A stretch of 64,000 nt of DNA, from the NCBI GenBank assembly GCA_963989245.1, contig OZ022342.1, positions 17,323,980 through 17,387,979 of the forward strand, read 5' to 3'. Both the position numbers and the translations under genes were made by a program. Under the pieces are notes generated by a model. It saw nothing but the letters and a program-made list of their open reading frames with translations, was not told the DNA's origin and made no database searches. Shown piece after piece: positions 32,625 to 44,916 of the stretch; the stretch's first letter is position 1, and each line of letters opens with the position of its first letter. Origin of the DNA: Nansenia antarctica (taxonomy: Eukaryota; Chordata; Actinopteri; Argentiniformes; Microstomatidae).

Positions 32625-33325
32625 GTATGCATAAGTGCGTGTGTGTTTATGAGGAGAATATTTGGCTTTCATCAAGATACTTCCCAATAAATCAAAGGGC
32701 TTTCACACAGTGATAGCTTACCTAGTGGGCATGGAATGTGTGAACGATATCATGAGTAAACTATCAGAGGATCGTCTGAGACAGAGAGAGTACTTTGGCT
32801 TGGTATGATTACATTTGAACACCATTCCTAATTCCACCATTCCCCCAACAAGGTTTTGCACAAATTGTAGTTGTAGTTGTAGTTGTTTTAACAAGCTAAA
32901 ACCCCACATTTTCAATAATAATTCAATCTGTAGGATCAAGCATGTTGAGCTCTGTGGCCTTTTTCACTTTAATCACCAGTCTTCTGTAGCCTGCTTTTCA
33001 GCTGGGCACACAGTAGGTGTATAGAGCTTTCTCACTGCAGGCAAACTACAGTGAGATATTTAATATCTCTGGGGGAAACACATGCACTGTACTGTAAGTG
33101 TTGTTTGCAATCATGGGATCTGGGGGTTACATCTGTTTGTGTACACATCACATTTCTATGGCTCTTTTGCATTTTTGGCTCTTGTGAGGTTATCAACTCT
33201 AGCTCTGTCAATAAACACGGTTTGGCTAGATCTTCCGTCTCTGCCTAGACTCCTACTGTTACTGCAGTGTCACTCGTATGACTGTACTACTAGTATCACT
33301 GTACTGTAGCTACTGGTGCTACTGG
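32625..33325. other. No gene seen
   Basis: Has a (TTGTAG)n stretch at 32863-32886. No exon recognised. Confidence 0.4.
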
Positions 33326-33513
33326 CAGGGGAGGCTGGTGGAGGTAGAAATGGAGGACGGGCACGTTGTAATGTTGTAATGTTGTAATGTTGTAATGTTG
33401 TAATGTTGTAACGGAAAAAGGAATGGTATCAAACACGTGTTTGGAAATGGGAAATGCTTTGTGCATTACAATGAGCGCATCCTCCCATTTCTACCTCCAC
33501 CAGCCTCCACTGC
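33326..33513. mobile_element. Palindromic hAT MITE with an internal 8-bp satellite
   Basis: Ends CAGGGGAGGCTGGTGGAGG and CTACCTCCACCAGCCTCCAC. At 33364-33411 GTTGTAAT is repeated six times, apparently grown from the element's own ATTGTAATG. Confidence 0.87.
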
Positions 33514-33567
33514 TGAAGCTACTAGAGTTACTTACTCCCTCGGCTGCTAGAGTTACTGCAGTTACAG

Positions 33568-34170
33568 CACTTAAAGAAACATCTTAGCAAGAGGCACTTC
33601 AACAATTATCATAAAGTTTATTATGCATCGACTCTTTTCATACAACCTATACGGATTAATAACGTATACCTGCCATATATGGATGAAGACATAATGTAAG
33701 TGGAGAGGAGATTGATCGGGACTGCGGGAGTTTTCATTACTACCGAAAGAATGAAAATGAATTAAAGCAGATGACCAAACCATTCAATGCATGACATGTG
33801 CTATAAATAGCTTACACTATTATTACTATTACGCATTTCAACAATTATCATAACGTTTATTATGCATCGGCTCTTTTCATACACCCTAAAGTCACACGGA
33901 ATAATAACAGTCACACAGAATAATAACAGACACATGCCATATCTTGCAGACGTAATGTAAGCGGAGAGGAAATTGATCGGGACAGCGGGAGTTGACATGT
34001 ACTACTGAATGAATGAAAATTAATGACCTTTTATTATTTTACGGTACTGTCTCAATTATACTTGAATCATTTCCGGGATCTACCAGCATGTGCATGCCCA
34101 GTGTACCTGAATGAACCTGTAATACGCGATTCCATGTGGCCACAGATTCTTTTGCGCGACGGTGTGAAAA
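33568..34170. repeat. Two tandem copies of a segment also found in the 45.7-46.5 kb element
   Basis: Copy one begins CATCTTAGCAAGAGGCACTT (about 33570); copy two begins CATTTCAACAATTATCATAA (about 33835). Both share TTTATTATGCATCG, GTAATGTAAG, GGAGAGGA and ATTGATCGGG. The second continues through CATTTCCGGGATCTACCAGC and GATTCCATGTGGCC. Matching sequence lies at 46045-46355. Confidence 0.75.
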
Positions 34171-34261
34171 TGCTTGTGTGTCTAGAGATCAGATCAGCTC
34201 TAGCGTTTCATCATCATGTAGCCTGGGCCATAGTCAAGTGTGTGTGTGGGGGGGCGGGAGG

Positions 34262-35060
34262 GAATAGTTTAGCGGGGTGTGTGGAGGGGGGGATTGTTTA
34301 ACAGAGTGATAGCTCTGTGAAAGAAGCTGTTCTGTAAGCCTGCTGGTACGGGACCTGAGGATCCTGTACTTCCTGAGTCTCTTACATGGTAGGGGGTCAA
34401 ACAGACCATGGTTGGGGTGCGAGGTATCCTTGATGATGCTTGCCGCCCTCGACAGCGGGTTGCCTGGAGGGGCTCGATGGTGGGGAGTTTGGTGCCAATG
34501 ATACGCTGGGCGGTTTTCATCACCCGTTGCAGGGCCTTTCCGGTCAAACACATTGCAGTTGCCGTATCACACTGTGAAGCAGTTGGTGAGGATGCTCTCA
34601 ATGGTGCAGCGGTAGAAGTTGGTCAGTATCCTGAGAGACAGTTGGGCTTTCTTCAATCTCCTCAGGAAGTATAGGCGCTGCTGCACATTTTTGACCAAGG
34701 AAGAGGTGTTGAGGGACCAGGAGAGGTCCTCGGAACCCCAGAAACTTGAAGCTGGCAACACGCTCCACCTCATCTCATTGATGGGGATGGGGGAGCGTAC
34801 ACAGCGCCAAGTTTTTCTGAAGTCCGCAATGATCTCCTTGGTCTTACTGGTGTTGAGGGCCAGGTTGTTGTCAGCGCACCACGCCGCCAGATGTTAGACC
34901 TCCTCCCTGTAGGCCGTCTGGTCATTGTTATTTATCAGGCCTACTACCGTGTTGTCATCTCCGAATTTGATGATGGAGTTAGAGCCATGCAGCGGCACGC
35001 AGTCGTAGGTGAAGAGGGAGTAGAGGAGTGGACATAACCATAGTGTGACTGCAGAACATT
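34262..35060 (-). pseudogene. Rex1/Babar-like LINE fragment
   Basis: Minus-strand reading yields PLLYSLFTYDCVPLHGSN, IIKFGDDNTVVGLI (catalytic YADD-type box with Asp-Asp), LAAWCADNNLALNTSKTKEI, NVQQRLYFLRRLKKAQ, FYRCTIESILTN and SYHSVKQ. This order matches the reverse transcriptase palm to C-terminus of Rex1/Babar (CR1-group) LINEs. Frameshifts occur near 34880, 34760 and 34560. No 3' tail is visible at 34262. Confidence 0.8.
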
Positions 35061-35588
<528 letters not shown>

Positions 35589-36088
35589 GCTTTCACTATT
35601 CCGCTCTCTCCCTGTTCCCTCCAATACTTTTTCAATATTTTCTGGTCCGTTTTTTCTTTCCCTCTCTTTCCGTCTTGTTCTCTCTTTCCCTTTGACTCTT
35701 TTTTAAAAAATATAAATCTTCCCCTTTATATATTTTCTCCCATTATCCCTGTCTATCTGTCTCTCTGTTCCCGAGGGGCTAGATAACAGGAATAATAGAT
35801 CCTCTCTCCCTCAGTGAGACTGTGTCCCGTTGGAAGTCTATACTACTGAATGTATTAACAGTTGTATTGGATGCATTAATATTAATGCATCAGAGCGTGA
35901 GTGGCAGACTAAATAAAATGCATGAATAAGTAATGACCAAGGCACTCTCCTAGGTCTTGGCAGTGAGTACGAAGGAGGGTATTTCCATACTTACATAATG
36001 TGTACACACATTCATCCATAGAGAGGAGTGAATACATTCAGTCACTCATACTGTGCATATCAAGGTATGGCATGAAGTGCATAAGCTG

Positions 36089-36092
<4 letters not shown>

Positions 36093-36169
<77 letters not shown>
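36093..36169. repeat. (GT)n microsatellite
   Basis: GT run with one TCTG interruption. Confidence 0.95.
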
Positions 36170-37300
36170 ATGGACTTCCCTCCACGTGTCTGTTTTTCAC
36201 TGTGTCAATACTGTAGATTAATCCCATCATTCCCCAAGGAATCACCATGTTTGCCTTGAAAAGGATTCCCTTCTCTACGGTCATTGAACTGTGCAATGTT
36301 TCAATGTTCCCCTCATTCCGTGTTTTTCTGTCAAACTCGATACATGTGTACAAGGATGGAGCAGCTGGTATTCTCTGGGAAAGGGCTTAATTGGGTATTG
36401 TTAGCAGGCATAGTTACAGCGAACGTCAGTGATGTATTTCTCTTGGTAGTCTCATGGTTATTGCCTTTGTCAATAGAACCAATGAAAGAAAACACAATTC
36501 AATCCATGAAATGAATAGAAAAATATGTATTTTGGTAGGAATAGCGTAATGATAATCACTATGATCCTATACAAGCATACAAAATATATGGCAGCGGTAG
36601 TGGATTTCAAAATGAAATAATGTGAGAGAGACAAAAGTCTCTAATAGGAACTCCACAGTGTATTCACATTGCCAACCAAACTCAAAGACATCACGGCCAT
36701 CATAGCCAAAGACAGCGATTGTATGCAAACGAAAGCATTGTAGAAAACACTTGATAAATCCTTCAACTGTGGGACCCTCGCCACCCGATTCAGAGTGAAT
36801 CAGTGATTTAGTAGCTGTTGTGTCTGATTTGGCCTTCAGCCATCCACGAGGCCAGAGAGAGGACATAGAGGAGTTGAAGGTGAGGACACGGCCAGCACTA
36901 CAGAACGAGGCTCCAGGCCACATCTGCCTTCCTCTCCTCCCTGCAGGTCAGGTCAGGGCCAGGCTGTGGCTGATCTACAAAGGGCTGGCCCGTAGCCACA
37001 GAGGAACCACACCCTGTCCCTGTCTTGCCCCTCACCCACTCTGCGTTTCCCTCGTTCCCCATCTCCCTCTCCCCAGCCTCCCCCTCCTCTGCTCACTATA
37101 CGGTAGGTCAGAGATAACTACATTAGGGCTGGGGAGCGAGTAGATCTAGAGGGCTGAGGAATAGAGGGACAACACCCTGTCCCTCTCCCTCTCCCCATTC
37201 TCTCACACTTCAAACACATCCATCACTGAGTTAATCCAGCCTGGCGGAGCATGTAACCATCACCCGTTTACAGCATATGCTGCTGACACACTGCTCTACT
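36170..37300. other. No gene seen
   Basis: GC content rises at 36820-37140, where an ORF reads through, but no family is recognised and the splice-like borders are weak. Confidence 0.4.
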
Positions 37301-37302
37301 GG

Positions 37303-37420
37303 GACACACACACACACACACACCAGCACTCTCAATCAATCAATCAATCAATCAATCAAATGCATTTGTATAGTGCTCTCTACAAAGACTCAATGTGCTT
37401 TACAACCAAAAAAATACAAG
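37303..37420 (-). repeat. (CA)n, (CAAT)n and LINE tail
   Basis: CA run, then CAATCAATCAAT, then ATGCATTTGTATAGTGCTCT and AATGTGCTTTACAA, the complement of a fish LINE 3' end. Confidence 0.7.
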
Positions 37421-38186
37421 CAATATAAACAATAAATACAATACAAACAATATGAATTAACACCGAACCACAGACCCCCAAAAAGCAAGCCAAGGAAAAA
37501 GTCAGAGAATCAAAAACATAGGGCACGCTGTAAAATGCACTGGTAGAACACACGCCCTGGTGGGCTTTAGTCTGGGATCAACTGATCTGAAATACATCCT
37601 TTGGCTTTGGGCAGGATACATGTAAACACTTTAATTTAACGTATAGTACTTTGACTATTTAAAGTACTATATTAACATATAGTATAAATGTTTCTTTAGG
37701 GACATGCACTGTAGAGGTTTGAAGGACAGTGCAACATATTTGCAGTTTATAGTAGTTTCCTTCTAGGAGACCATATTATGGGGTTGAAGGAGAGGTATAA
37801 CTACGGAGTCTAGATTGTTGTTTTTCTTTGAATGAAACTAAACTGCAAATAGGCAGACTGCAAAATCTATCAAACTGGAGTCTGCATTTGATTTCAATTC
37901 ATATGCTTATCACTTTTCATAATGCATCAACAAATGAAAAAAATAGAGAACATGGAAAGTAGACAAAATGCTTCCTCTGTCTGCATCTGTGAACTTCTGC
38001 TTTTTCTTAAGTTTTATTACATAATGTCACGCGAACAAACACACTGACGCACATTTGAAACTGTGTGGTTGAAGTGTTTGGTCCCCTCATTTCCTACTTC
38101 CTCCTGCATACACGTGTTTCACCTCCATCAAACACTCATAGAGCATCAGGCTGCAACATGTCAACATGAAGACACTGCAGTGGTTC
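37421..38186. other. No gene seen
   Basis: AT-rich; partial palindrome AGTACTTTGACTATTTAAAGTACT near 37646. Confidence 0.4.
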
Positions 38187-38870
38187 CAGGGGAGGCTGGT
38201 GGAGATAGAAATTGGAGGACGGATTCATTCAACGTTACCATTGACTAAATGCCCTCTGGGCTCGTTGTCACATGTCAATGGTACATTATAATGAAAACAG
38301 ATGGACAAAGTCGCTGATTGAATCAAAGAAAATGATTTTAATAATTACCACTCTTGAGGGAGGGTAAGGACCAACAAAAGATTCAACATAACGACAGAAC
38401 AAAACAAAGGCACATCATCCTTCCAAAAGGGAAGGGTATAAATAACTGAAGACAATGACAAATAACAATGCTGGGCAGACGGGTAAGAAGCCAGGAGTGA
38501 AGTGTTCTCTGGTCTTTTATACTTGGAGCATCAGGTGCAATCAGCACCTGAGGAACAGGACACAGCTGTTAGAAATCAGGTGTTAGGAATCAGGCACAGG
38601 ACAGACACGGACACAGACAGAGTGTGTGTATGTGTGTGTGTGTGTGTGTGCATGTGAGGGTAAGCCAATGAAGATCCATCCAGATGTGCGATCAACAAAT
38701 ACACCAATACCCAAACAGACAAATAGACAGATACCCATGTGCTCACATCACAGTAATGCATGGAATGGAATGAGGAATTCCACATTCAAACACGTGTTTG
38801 ATACCATTCCTCATTCCGTTCCATGCATTACAATGAGCATATCGATGTCTGCCTCCACCAGCCTCCACTG
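38187..38870. mobile_element. Palindromic hAT MITE split by a 0.5-kb insert
   Basis: Left end CAGGGGAGGCTGGTGGAG at 38187; right end GCCTCCACCAGCCTCCACTG to 38870. The flanks AGTGGTTC and AGTGGTAC agree in 7 of 8 bases, so both ends belong to one insertion. About 38228-38745 is foreign. Confidence 0.75.
38228..38745 (-). mobile_element. LTR-like insert in the MITE (tentative)
   Basis: On the minus strand it contains AAGTATAAAAGACCAGAG, a good TATA region, and an upstream palindromic CAGGTGCTGATTGCACCTG. A (GT)n lies at 38625-38650. It could be a solo LTR, but terminal TG/CA and a target duplication were not fixed. Confidence 0.4.
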
Positions 38871-39068
38871 AGTGGTACATGGCTCCCAGAAGGGTCTAAT
38901 TTCTCCAAAATACGAAATAAAAGAGAATCCAAGCACTTTGTTGACCATCTCCAATTTTTTTGTTCCAGTGTAATTACCATTTCGCACCCCAGCCATTTGC
39001 CCCCCCTCCCATCCCGTATCAGTGTACCCGTCCCCCATATCTCTACTGGCTGTGTCATGGCAAATACT
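38871..39068. other. No gene seen
   Basis: Short spacer between two transposons. Confidence 0.4.
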
Positions 39069-39157
39069 CTCCGGGTGGCCAAAATGTGTCCGGGGGACGT
39101 CATCAGGTCTTTCAAATGCCCTTGCTATGCTGAGGCTAGCAGTGTGGACAGATTGCG

Positions 39158-39270
39158 GTCATTTCGGACATTCCTGAGTAAACTCTACCACAGATTGATG
39201 TCCGAGTTGTGTGTGTGGCAACTCAGGTACATTGCAGTGAGTGGTAGAGTTTACTCAGGAATGTCCGGAA
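39158..39270. repeat. Perfect inner hairpin of the transposon
   Basis: CGGACATTCCTGAGTAAACT followed by CTACCAC, then a loop of about 45 bp, then GTGGTAGAGTTTACTCAGGA followed by ATGTCCG. The 27-bp stem is perfect. Confidence 0.9.
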
Positions 39271-39335
39271 TGCTAGCATCATCAGCACCCGGACACATTC
39301 TGGCAGCCTGGACAAATATAGCTAGCTAGCTAGGT

Positions 39336-40116
39336 CTACACCTTGCGCACGGCAGCCCTAGCCCTCGTTTATTCAACTAGTGAATACTGCGCCCCAGTAT
39401 GGTGTCGCAGTGCCCACACCCGCCTCATCGACTCGCCTATAAACGAAGCGTGGACAACCTTCCCATCCTAGCAGGCATCCAGCCCGCAGGCCTCCGCCGC
39501 ATGGGAGCCACATCACGTCTCGCCTGCCGGGCCGTGGAGCTTAATAACCATCTGCTCCATGATAGGCTCACTATAACAGCGGAGCTCTCCCGGCGTCTCA
39601 AGTCGAGACACCCATTTGTGCCTGCCGCACAGGATCTCAGGCAACAATACATAGATCTTAACATCAGTGATGGGCGGATTATATGTGGCGCGCGGAGTGG
39701 GAGGCAAACACCTCCAAACTCCGCGACCACATCCCAGTCGCCGGCCCTGAGCCCCTCGGGATGGACTTGCCAAGGCTATCCTGGGTGAGGCTCAATCGTC
39801 TCCGGACCGGCGTCGGGCGTTTCCGCTCATCAATGCACAGATGGGGCTTGGCCCCAAATGCGTCGTGCGAGTGTGGCGCAGAGGACCAAACCGCAGACCA
39901 TGTTATCCTGGATTGCCCGGTGTACCACCCACCCAACGGGATGCATGGTCTGTCGGTATTAGATGACGAGACGATGACGTGGCTTCTGGAGGGGTGTCCA
40001 GAAATATAGCCCAGGTGAGCCCCTCAACCAGGTCTCGGGGTGGTAAAAGGGTAGCCCCTCGGCCCCGAGCCTGGTGGAGTGGAGAGGAAAACAACTACCC
40101 ATACGCCGAAGAAGAA
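39336..40116 (+). pseudogene. Jockey/I-group LINE ORF2 C-terminal fragment
   Basis: Flanked by an 11-bp duplication, GCTAGCTAGGT, at 39325-39335 and 40117-40127. Reads LRTAALALVYSTSEYCAPVW and RSAHTRLIDSPINEA, then NLPILAGIQPAGLRRMGATS, then (other frame) WGLAPNASCECGAEDQTADH with VILDCPVYH, a CCHC-like C-terminal motif, and stops at GCPEI. It ends with a GAAGAA tail. Frame changes and an internal deletion make it dead; 5' truncated. Confidence 0.85.
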
Positions 40117-40258
40117 GCTAGCTAGGTAGTTTCAGTACATTCTAAAACACTAGCTACTTCGCAATAAATCTGTCCAGAATGCTAGCATCGGCATAGCAAG
40201 GGCGTTCGAAAGACCTGATGATGTCACCCAGACAAGTTTTGGCCGCCCTGACAGTATT

Positions 40259-40612
40259 GTCTTGTTTGCACATACCATATTTATTATATTATATTATATA
40301 CTCTAATTATAAATCTACATACTGTATATGTTACATACCTCAGGACCTATTGCCCTGTTTTGTACATATCATACTGTACACATAATAACTGTACATATCA
40401 TATTGATATTAATCACATATATTTATATATTTTATATGTATATTCATTTACTGTAATACCTTATACTGTAATACCAATGGAATACATTATTATGTCTTTT
40501 GCACTATGCTGGTATTTGCACTGGTTAGATGCCAAACTACTCTTCTCAGTACTTGTACTCTACTGTGCAATGACAATAAAGTTGAAACTAATCTAATTTA
40601 ATCTAATCTGCC
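40259..40612 (+). repeat. LINE 3' UTR and tail
   Basis: AT-rich, with ATGACAATAAAGTTGAAACT followed by a (TAATC)n tail. Same tail type as 57000-57085 and 61950-62010. Confidence 0.6.
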
Positions 40613-41112
40613 TCATGCCATACTCTCAACTCCAAAGAAATGGAAACGAATTTTGGGAGAAATGAGACCCTTGTGCATATGAAGAACAGGTTGTCAGCAG
40701 TCCATCAACATTGCTACTCTGATGAGTAACAAATGTTTATTGGAGATAGTCACTCAACAATTGACTGAAAGACAAGAGGCCAACAGCGTTTTATATTGAC
40801 CAGAACAGGGCTTCCTCAACATAATGCTCCCTACTACACCTTACACCAGAACTATAGTAACCCCTTGTTAGATCAAATCAAATCAAATCAAGTATTATTT
40901 GTATAGCGCAGATAACATGGACAGAGTCAAAACTGACAAAAGTACCTATACATGTAAGGGGATTGCTGAACAAGTTTAAAGTGGCAACAGTTTACTCACT
41001 TTTGTTACAAATATCATTCATTATTTATCATTCATAGCGTCAAGATTTGTTTAGCAAATCATGTTTCATTCTTATCTCACATGCTACTGTATATCATATT
41101 TATGTCTCTCAT
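40613..41112. other. Short LINE tail; no gene seen
   Basis: (AAATC)n followed by TATTATTTGTATAGCGCAGA at 40873-40920 is a minus-strand LINE terminus. Nothing else recognised. Confidence 0.45.
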
Positions 41113-41215
41113 TTACATTTTAGGCATTTAGCAGCCGCGTTTACCCAAAGCGACTTACAACAAATACATTTGTCTAAATAAGGGAATCATCTATCCATCA
41201 GTCTCTGTCTCCTGC
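41113..41215 (-). repeat. SINE-like repeat with teleost tail (copy 3)
   Basis: GGCATTTAGCAGCCGCGTTT then ACCCAAAGCGACTTACAA, matching the tails at 15208 and 17376. Confidence 0.65.
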
Positions 41216-41361
41216 CGTCCCCCCTCCCCCACCCCCCTTACATTCAGCCTCTGATAGAGTATTCATGAGTAGAAACTCATTTAAGATTTATTTATCTCCT
41301 ATAGGTGTGTGAAATAACAGAGAAATCCCAGCTGTCAGCAACCTCACAGCAATCTCACATA

Positions 41362-41362
<1 letters not shown>

Positions 41363-41437
<75 letters not shown>
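41363..41437. repeat. (CA)n microsatellite
   Basis: Uninterrupted CA run. Confidence 0.95.
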
Positions 41438-41438
<1 letters not shown>

Positions 41439-42289
41439 TGCTCACACTGTCTCCATCTATGAAATTGAGAGTGGTTACATTTCTCCAGCCCCAACCCCTT
41501 CAGCTGTTAGTCATTTAAAAAGTGGCGGGAAGCCCGCTTTGCTGTTGTTTGAATGACAGATTGCAACTTTCAGCGTTGCCTAGCAATGTTTGCATTGAGC
41601 GAATGATATGAGAAAGCCTAATTGTTTTTAATAGACACGTCTAAATTAACAATGGGATATATATCAAAGGAAGGGGGTGAAATGTAAACACTGTGATGGT
41701 GAATTAATAGGGCATTCATTGTTTATTCTGTTATTTCCACCTATTATTAAGGTGGACTTCCCATGGCGTAGTCTGAGCCAAGCTGAGTAGAAACTGGAAG
41801 GAACAGCACTGCCTTTGTTATCATAGAGCTCCAACTAGAACATGCAGGAATGGAAATACACATTTGTGACGTTTATACGTAACATTGAAACAGAAAGAGC
41901 CATTATGGCTTACTTGTAATACAGTACTGTGTCTGTTCAGATGATGTCTCCTTGATGTACATTCAAAAGAAGTAATCTGGAGAAGTAGGCCATGCTCAGC
42001 TCATGCTTATAACATCAAAAGGTAGCATTCTTTAAGATAAGATCCTGAGACCTTTATTAGGATTCAACAGAGGAAAGAGCACGTTCACACACCCACTCAA
42101 TCACGCTGAGGATTAATAATAGACCATGCTACGTTCCAAGTGACCTGTCCGATAGTAACACCATGTGTTCCATGTGTTCTGCTCTCGCTCTCCGTGCGCT
42201 GTCAACTATACTGGGAAGTATTCTCCCCATCATTTCATAGCACCATTGACAGACTCCTCTGATGTGAACTCCTAACTCCTCTCTACTAG
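41438..42289. other. No gene seen
   Basis: Non-repetitive sequence without recognised exons. Confidence 0.4.
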
Positions 42290-42970
42290 GGGAGACTGGG
42301 GGCAAATGCAACAGGGATCTACTGTAACACCATGCTTTTCTCCATTTGTGACAGCAGCTGGTGAAACCGGGAACAAGTTGCCAACCGACGGATTGTTCAG
42401 ACTTTTATTCTGAAAAATGTAAAGAAAGTTCAGTGTTGTTGATGTACCTAGTTAGTGTAGAGTAGTAGGGATTACTCACCGGATCCATTGCATTGCAATG
42501 TTTTGGCTTGACTAGCTGATTTTCAACAGCGCTGACATTTCTCTAAAATTTTCTGAATAAAAATCTGAACATTTTGACTGGTTGGTGACTTGTTCCCGGT
42601 TTCACCAGCTGCTCAAATTTACTAATAACAAGCTAGAGAGATTCAACTCAAACAGGACATGAACAGTTAGGTTTTCAGTTTTCTCCCAGCAATTCAGTTG
42701 ATTGTCTCACCATCTGCAGGTTTCATTGAGAGAAATGTATTTTTGTTTTAATTTTCCGACTGCCATCCAAAGCTTTACAGTAACATCCAAGAATCTGAAC
42801 CAATACATTTTAATCACTGTTATATTGTCTAAACGTTGACATGATTGACATTTGCTAATGTTTTTGTGTTTTGCTAGCTAGCACATGTCATTGCTGTTGC
42901 GGTCAGGTGAGAGTGATGATGATGTAATGATGAAAATGCACTGGTGCAATTGCCCCCAGTCTCCCCTACA
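42290..42970. mobile_element. Nested inverted-repeat element (MITE within MITE)
   Basis: Outer arms: AGGGGAGACTGGGGGCAAAT at about 42291 and the complement of TGCAATTGCCCCCAGTCTCC at about 42943-42968. Inner arms: AGCAGCTGGTGAAACCGGGA then ACAAGTTGCC at about 42352, and the complement of GTGACTTGTTCCCGGTTTCA then CCAGCTGCT at about 42586-42614. No coding capacity. Confidence 0.7.
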
Positions 42971-42982
42971 AATGTGGTTTTT

Positions 42983-42983
<1 letters not shown>

Positions 42984-43048
<65 letters not shown>

Positions 43049-43072
43049 GCGTGTGTATGTGTATGTATGTGT
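42984..43072. repeat. (GT)n microsatellite
   Basis: GT run with GTGC and GTAT variation at the right end. Confidence 0.95.
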
Positions 43073-43151
43073 GTTTGATACCATTCCGCATTTTGTTCCA
43101 TGTATTATAATGCGTCTGTCCTCTGATTTCTACCTCCACCAGCCTCCCCTG
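43073..43151. mobile_element. hAT MITE, right half only
   Basis: GTTTGATACCATTCCGCATT through TTCTACCTCCACCAGCCTCC. The left half seems to have been lost to the GT repeat at the element centre. Confidence 0.8.
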
Positions 43152-43533
43152 TTACTGACCTTGCACTATCCACCTTGTCCTCAAGGAGAACCCATCCATT
43201 ATCATATGGATATTACCTCATCTCACAATTACAGTAATTACCAAGTGTTACCCACCATTGACAGGCTAATATCAGCTAAGTACTGTATAACAAGCTAATA
43301 TTGGGCAAGAATGACAGGGTGAGAATGGGTACTTTGTGATCCTTAATCTTAAAGTCATTCTGAAGAGACTGATTGGTAACTTCTTGGATGAGCATGTGTG
43401 ATGTATTCAAGGCACACTCTGCAGTATCTGCAAAAGCTCAGGTTTGTTCATAATGGTATGATATATTGGTATCAAAATGTTGCATATGGAGGATGATGGA
43501 TGGATGAAATGTCTGTCTGTGACAGAGAGGCCT

Positions 43534-43568
<35 letters not shown>

Positions 43569-44404
43569 AGAGAGAAAGAGAGAGAGAAAGAGGGAGAGTG
43601 GAGGAGGGAGATAGAAAAAGACAGAGATGACAGAAAGCAAATTGGCATTTTAGAAGTACAAAGAACATTAACTCAGCAAGAATCCTTTCATGTCCACCAA
43701 AATGAAATACATCAACCGTCCCAACGAGATCAAACAGTGTTTAAACCCCAGAGGCAGTGACAGTCCATCCACTCAGTCCCCTTTTCTGACTGATGGATAC
43801 ATTAACAAAAGTTTGGGTTTTCCTTTCGTCATATTGTAGAAATTGAATGAGTAGAACACACATAGTGGGGGGACATAGTCCCTCAGATCAAGGCAATTTC
43901 GCTAGTACACCAAAAGATGGCTGACGTGGAATCGTAATACATAATTGCCATGGTGATCCTTGTTATTACTATCCTTGTTATATTATGTGCAGAACACAGA
44001 GAGAAGCTACAAATTCAGAGGAATTTAGCAACGTCGGTGGCTGTAGGCCTACGCTAAAACTTCCAAGTGATAAAACATGACCGCCGTTACACCCACCATG
44101 GAATGTTGATTCGATTGGGCATGGCTGTTCGTTCTATTTCTATGTACCGTAGACTGCAAAAGCATCAAACACATTTCACAGGTCGTTAGCGAAGGACATC
44201 CAATTCTCCAACTCCAGATTCATTACCACCCTGGGGGACCCCTTCGCCTCATAAAGTATCTTTCATTGTCACAGGGGTGACTTTGTGTTTTCACATGACA
44301 GAGGTTCACACTAAAATTGTTATGTAAGAACTGTTTAGTTCCACAGAAATCAGGTATTTTTCCTGTTCTTCCCGCATCACTCCCTTACAGTGGTCACATT
44401 AAAC
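43152..44404. other. No gene seen
   Basis: Contains a (GA)n stretch at 43537-43600. The ORF over it is compositional. Confidence 0.4.
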
Positions 44405-44490
44405 CAGGGGAGGAAAGAATCAGAAGAAATCGGAGGACGTGCTTATTGTAATGCATGGGATGGAATGAGGAATGTTATCAAACACATGAT
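44405..44490. mobile_element. hAT MITE, left half only
   Basis: CAGGGGAGGAAAGAATCAGA, then GAAATCGGAGGACG, then ATTGTAATGCATGGGATGGA up to ATCAAACACATG. Confidence 0.75.
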
Positions 44491-44799
44491 ATCTGCTTCA
44501 ACCTTGTCATGACAAGCAGCGAGTTGCAGACAGTCTGGAGGTTTGTTTTGAGTGTGGATTCATTCAGGGTAAGAGGATGAGAGGAAGGGAGAAGGACAGA
44601 ACAGATCCATAGTCTTATAAATGGACTGACTTGTATAGCGCCTTATTGCAAAGCGCTTTACAATGGCCTCTCATTCACCCATTCACACACCAATGGCTCT
44701 ACCTCCTGCGCCACAGCCGCCCATAGTCTTATGTAGCAGTAGGGTGAAGTTGCCCCTAGAAAATGACCTAGGGTCAGAATTGTCTTTTTTAACCTGCAT

Positions 44800-44916
44800 G
44801 GGGAGGTTGGTGGAGTATAAATCAGAGGACAGGCTCATTGTAATGGCAACCGTCTTTCCATTCCATGCATTACAATAAGCCCATCCTCCGATTTCTACCT
44901 CCACCAACCTCCACTG
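44800..44916. mobile_element. Palindromic hAT MITE
   Basis: GGGGAGGTTGGTGGAGTATA on the left, GATTTCTACCTCCACCAACC on the right. Confidence 0.85.

Larger units (their letters stand above)
39069..40258. mobile_element. DNA transposon with about 85-bp TIRs, holding a LINE
   Basis: Left arm from about 39074 (GGCCAAAATGTGTCCGGGGG, CATCAGGTCTTTCAAATGCC, CTTGCTATGC) is mirrored by the complement of 40165-40250 (GGCCAAAACTTGTCTGGGTG, CATCAGGTCTTTCGAACGCC). Arms agree at roughly 85-90%. The inner part has a further 27-bp hairpin at 39158-39270. There is no transposase: a MITE-like element of unknown superfamily. Confidence 0.75.

Noticed and set aside
36820..36900. Exon ending GTTGAAG|GTGAGG
   Set aside because: Borders look like splice sites but the 40-bp interval and the downstream frame match no family.
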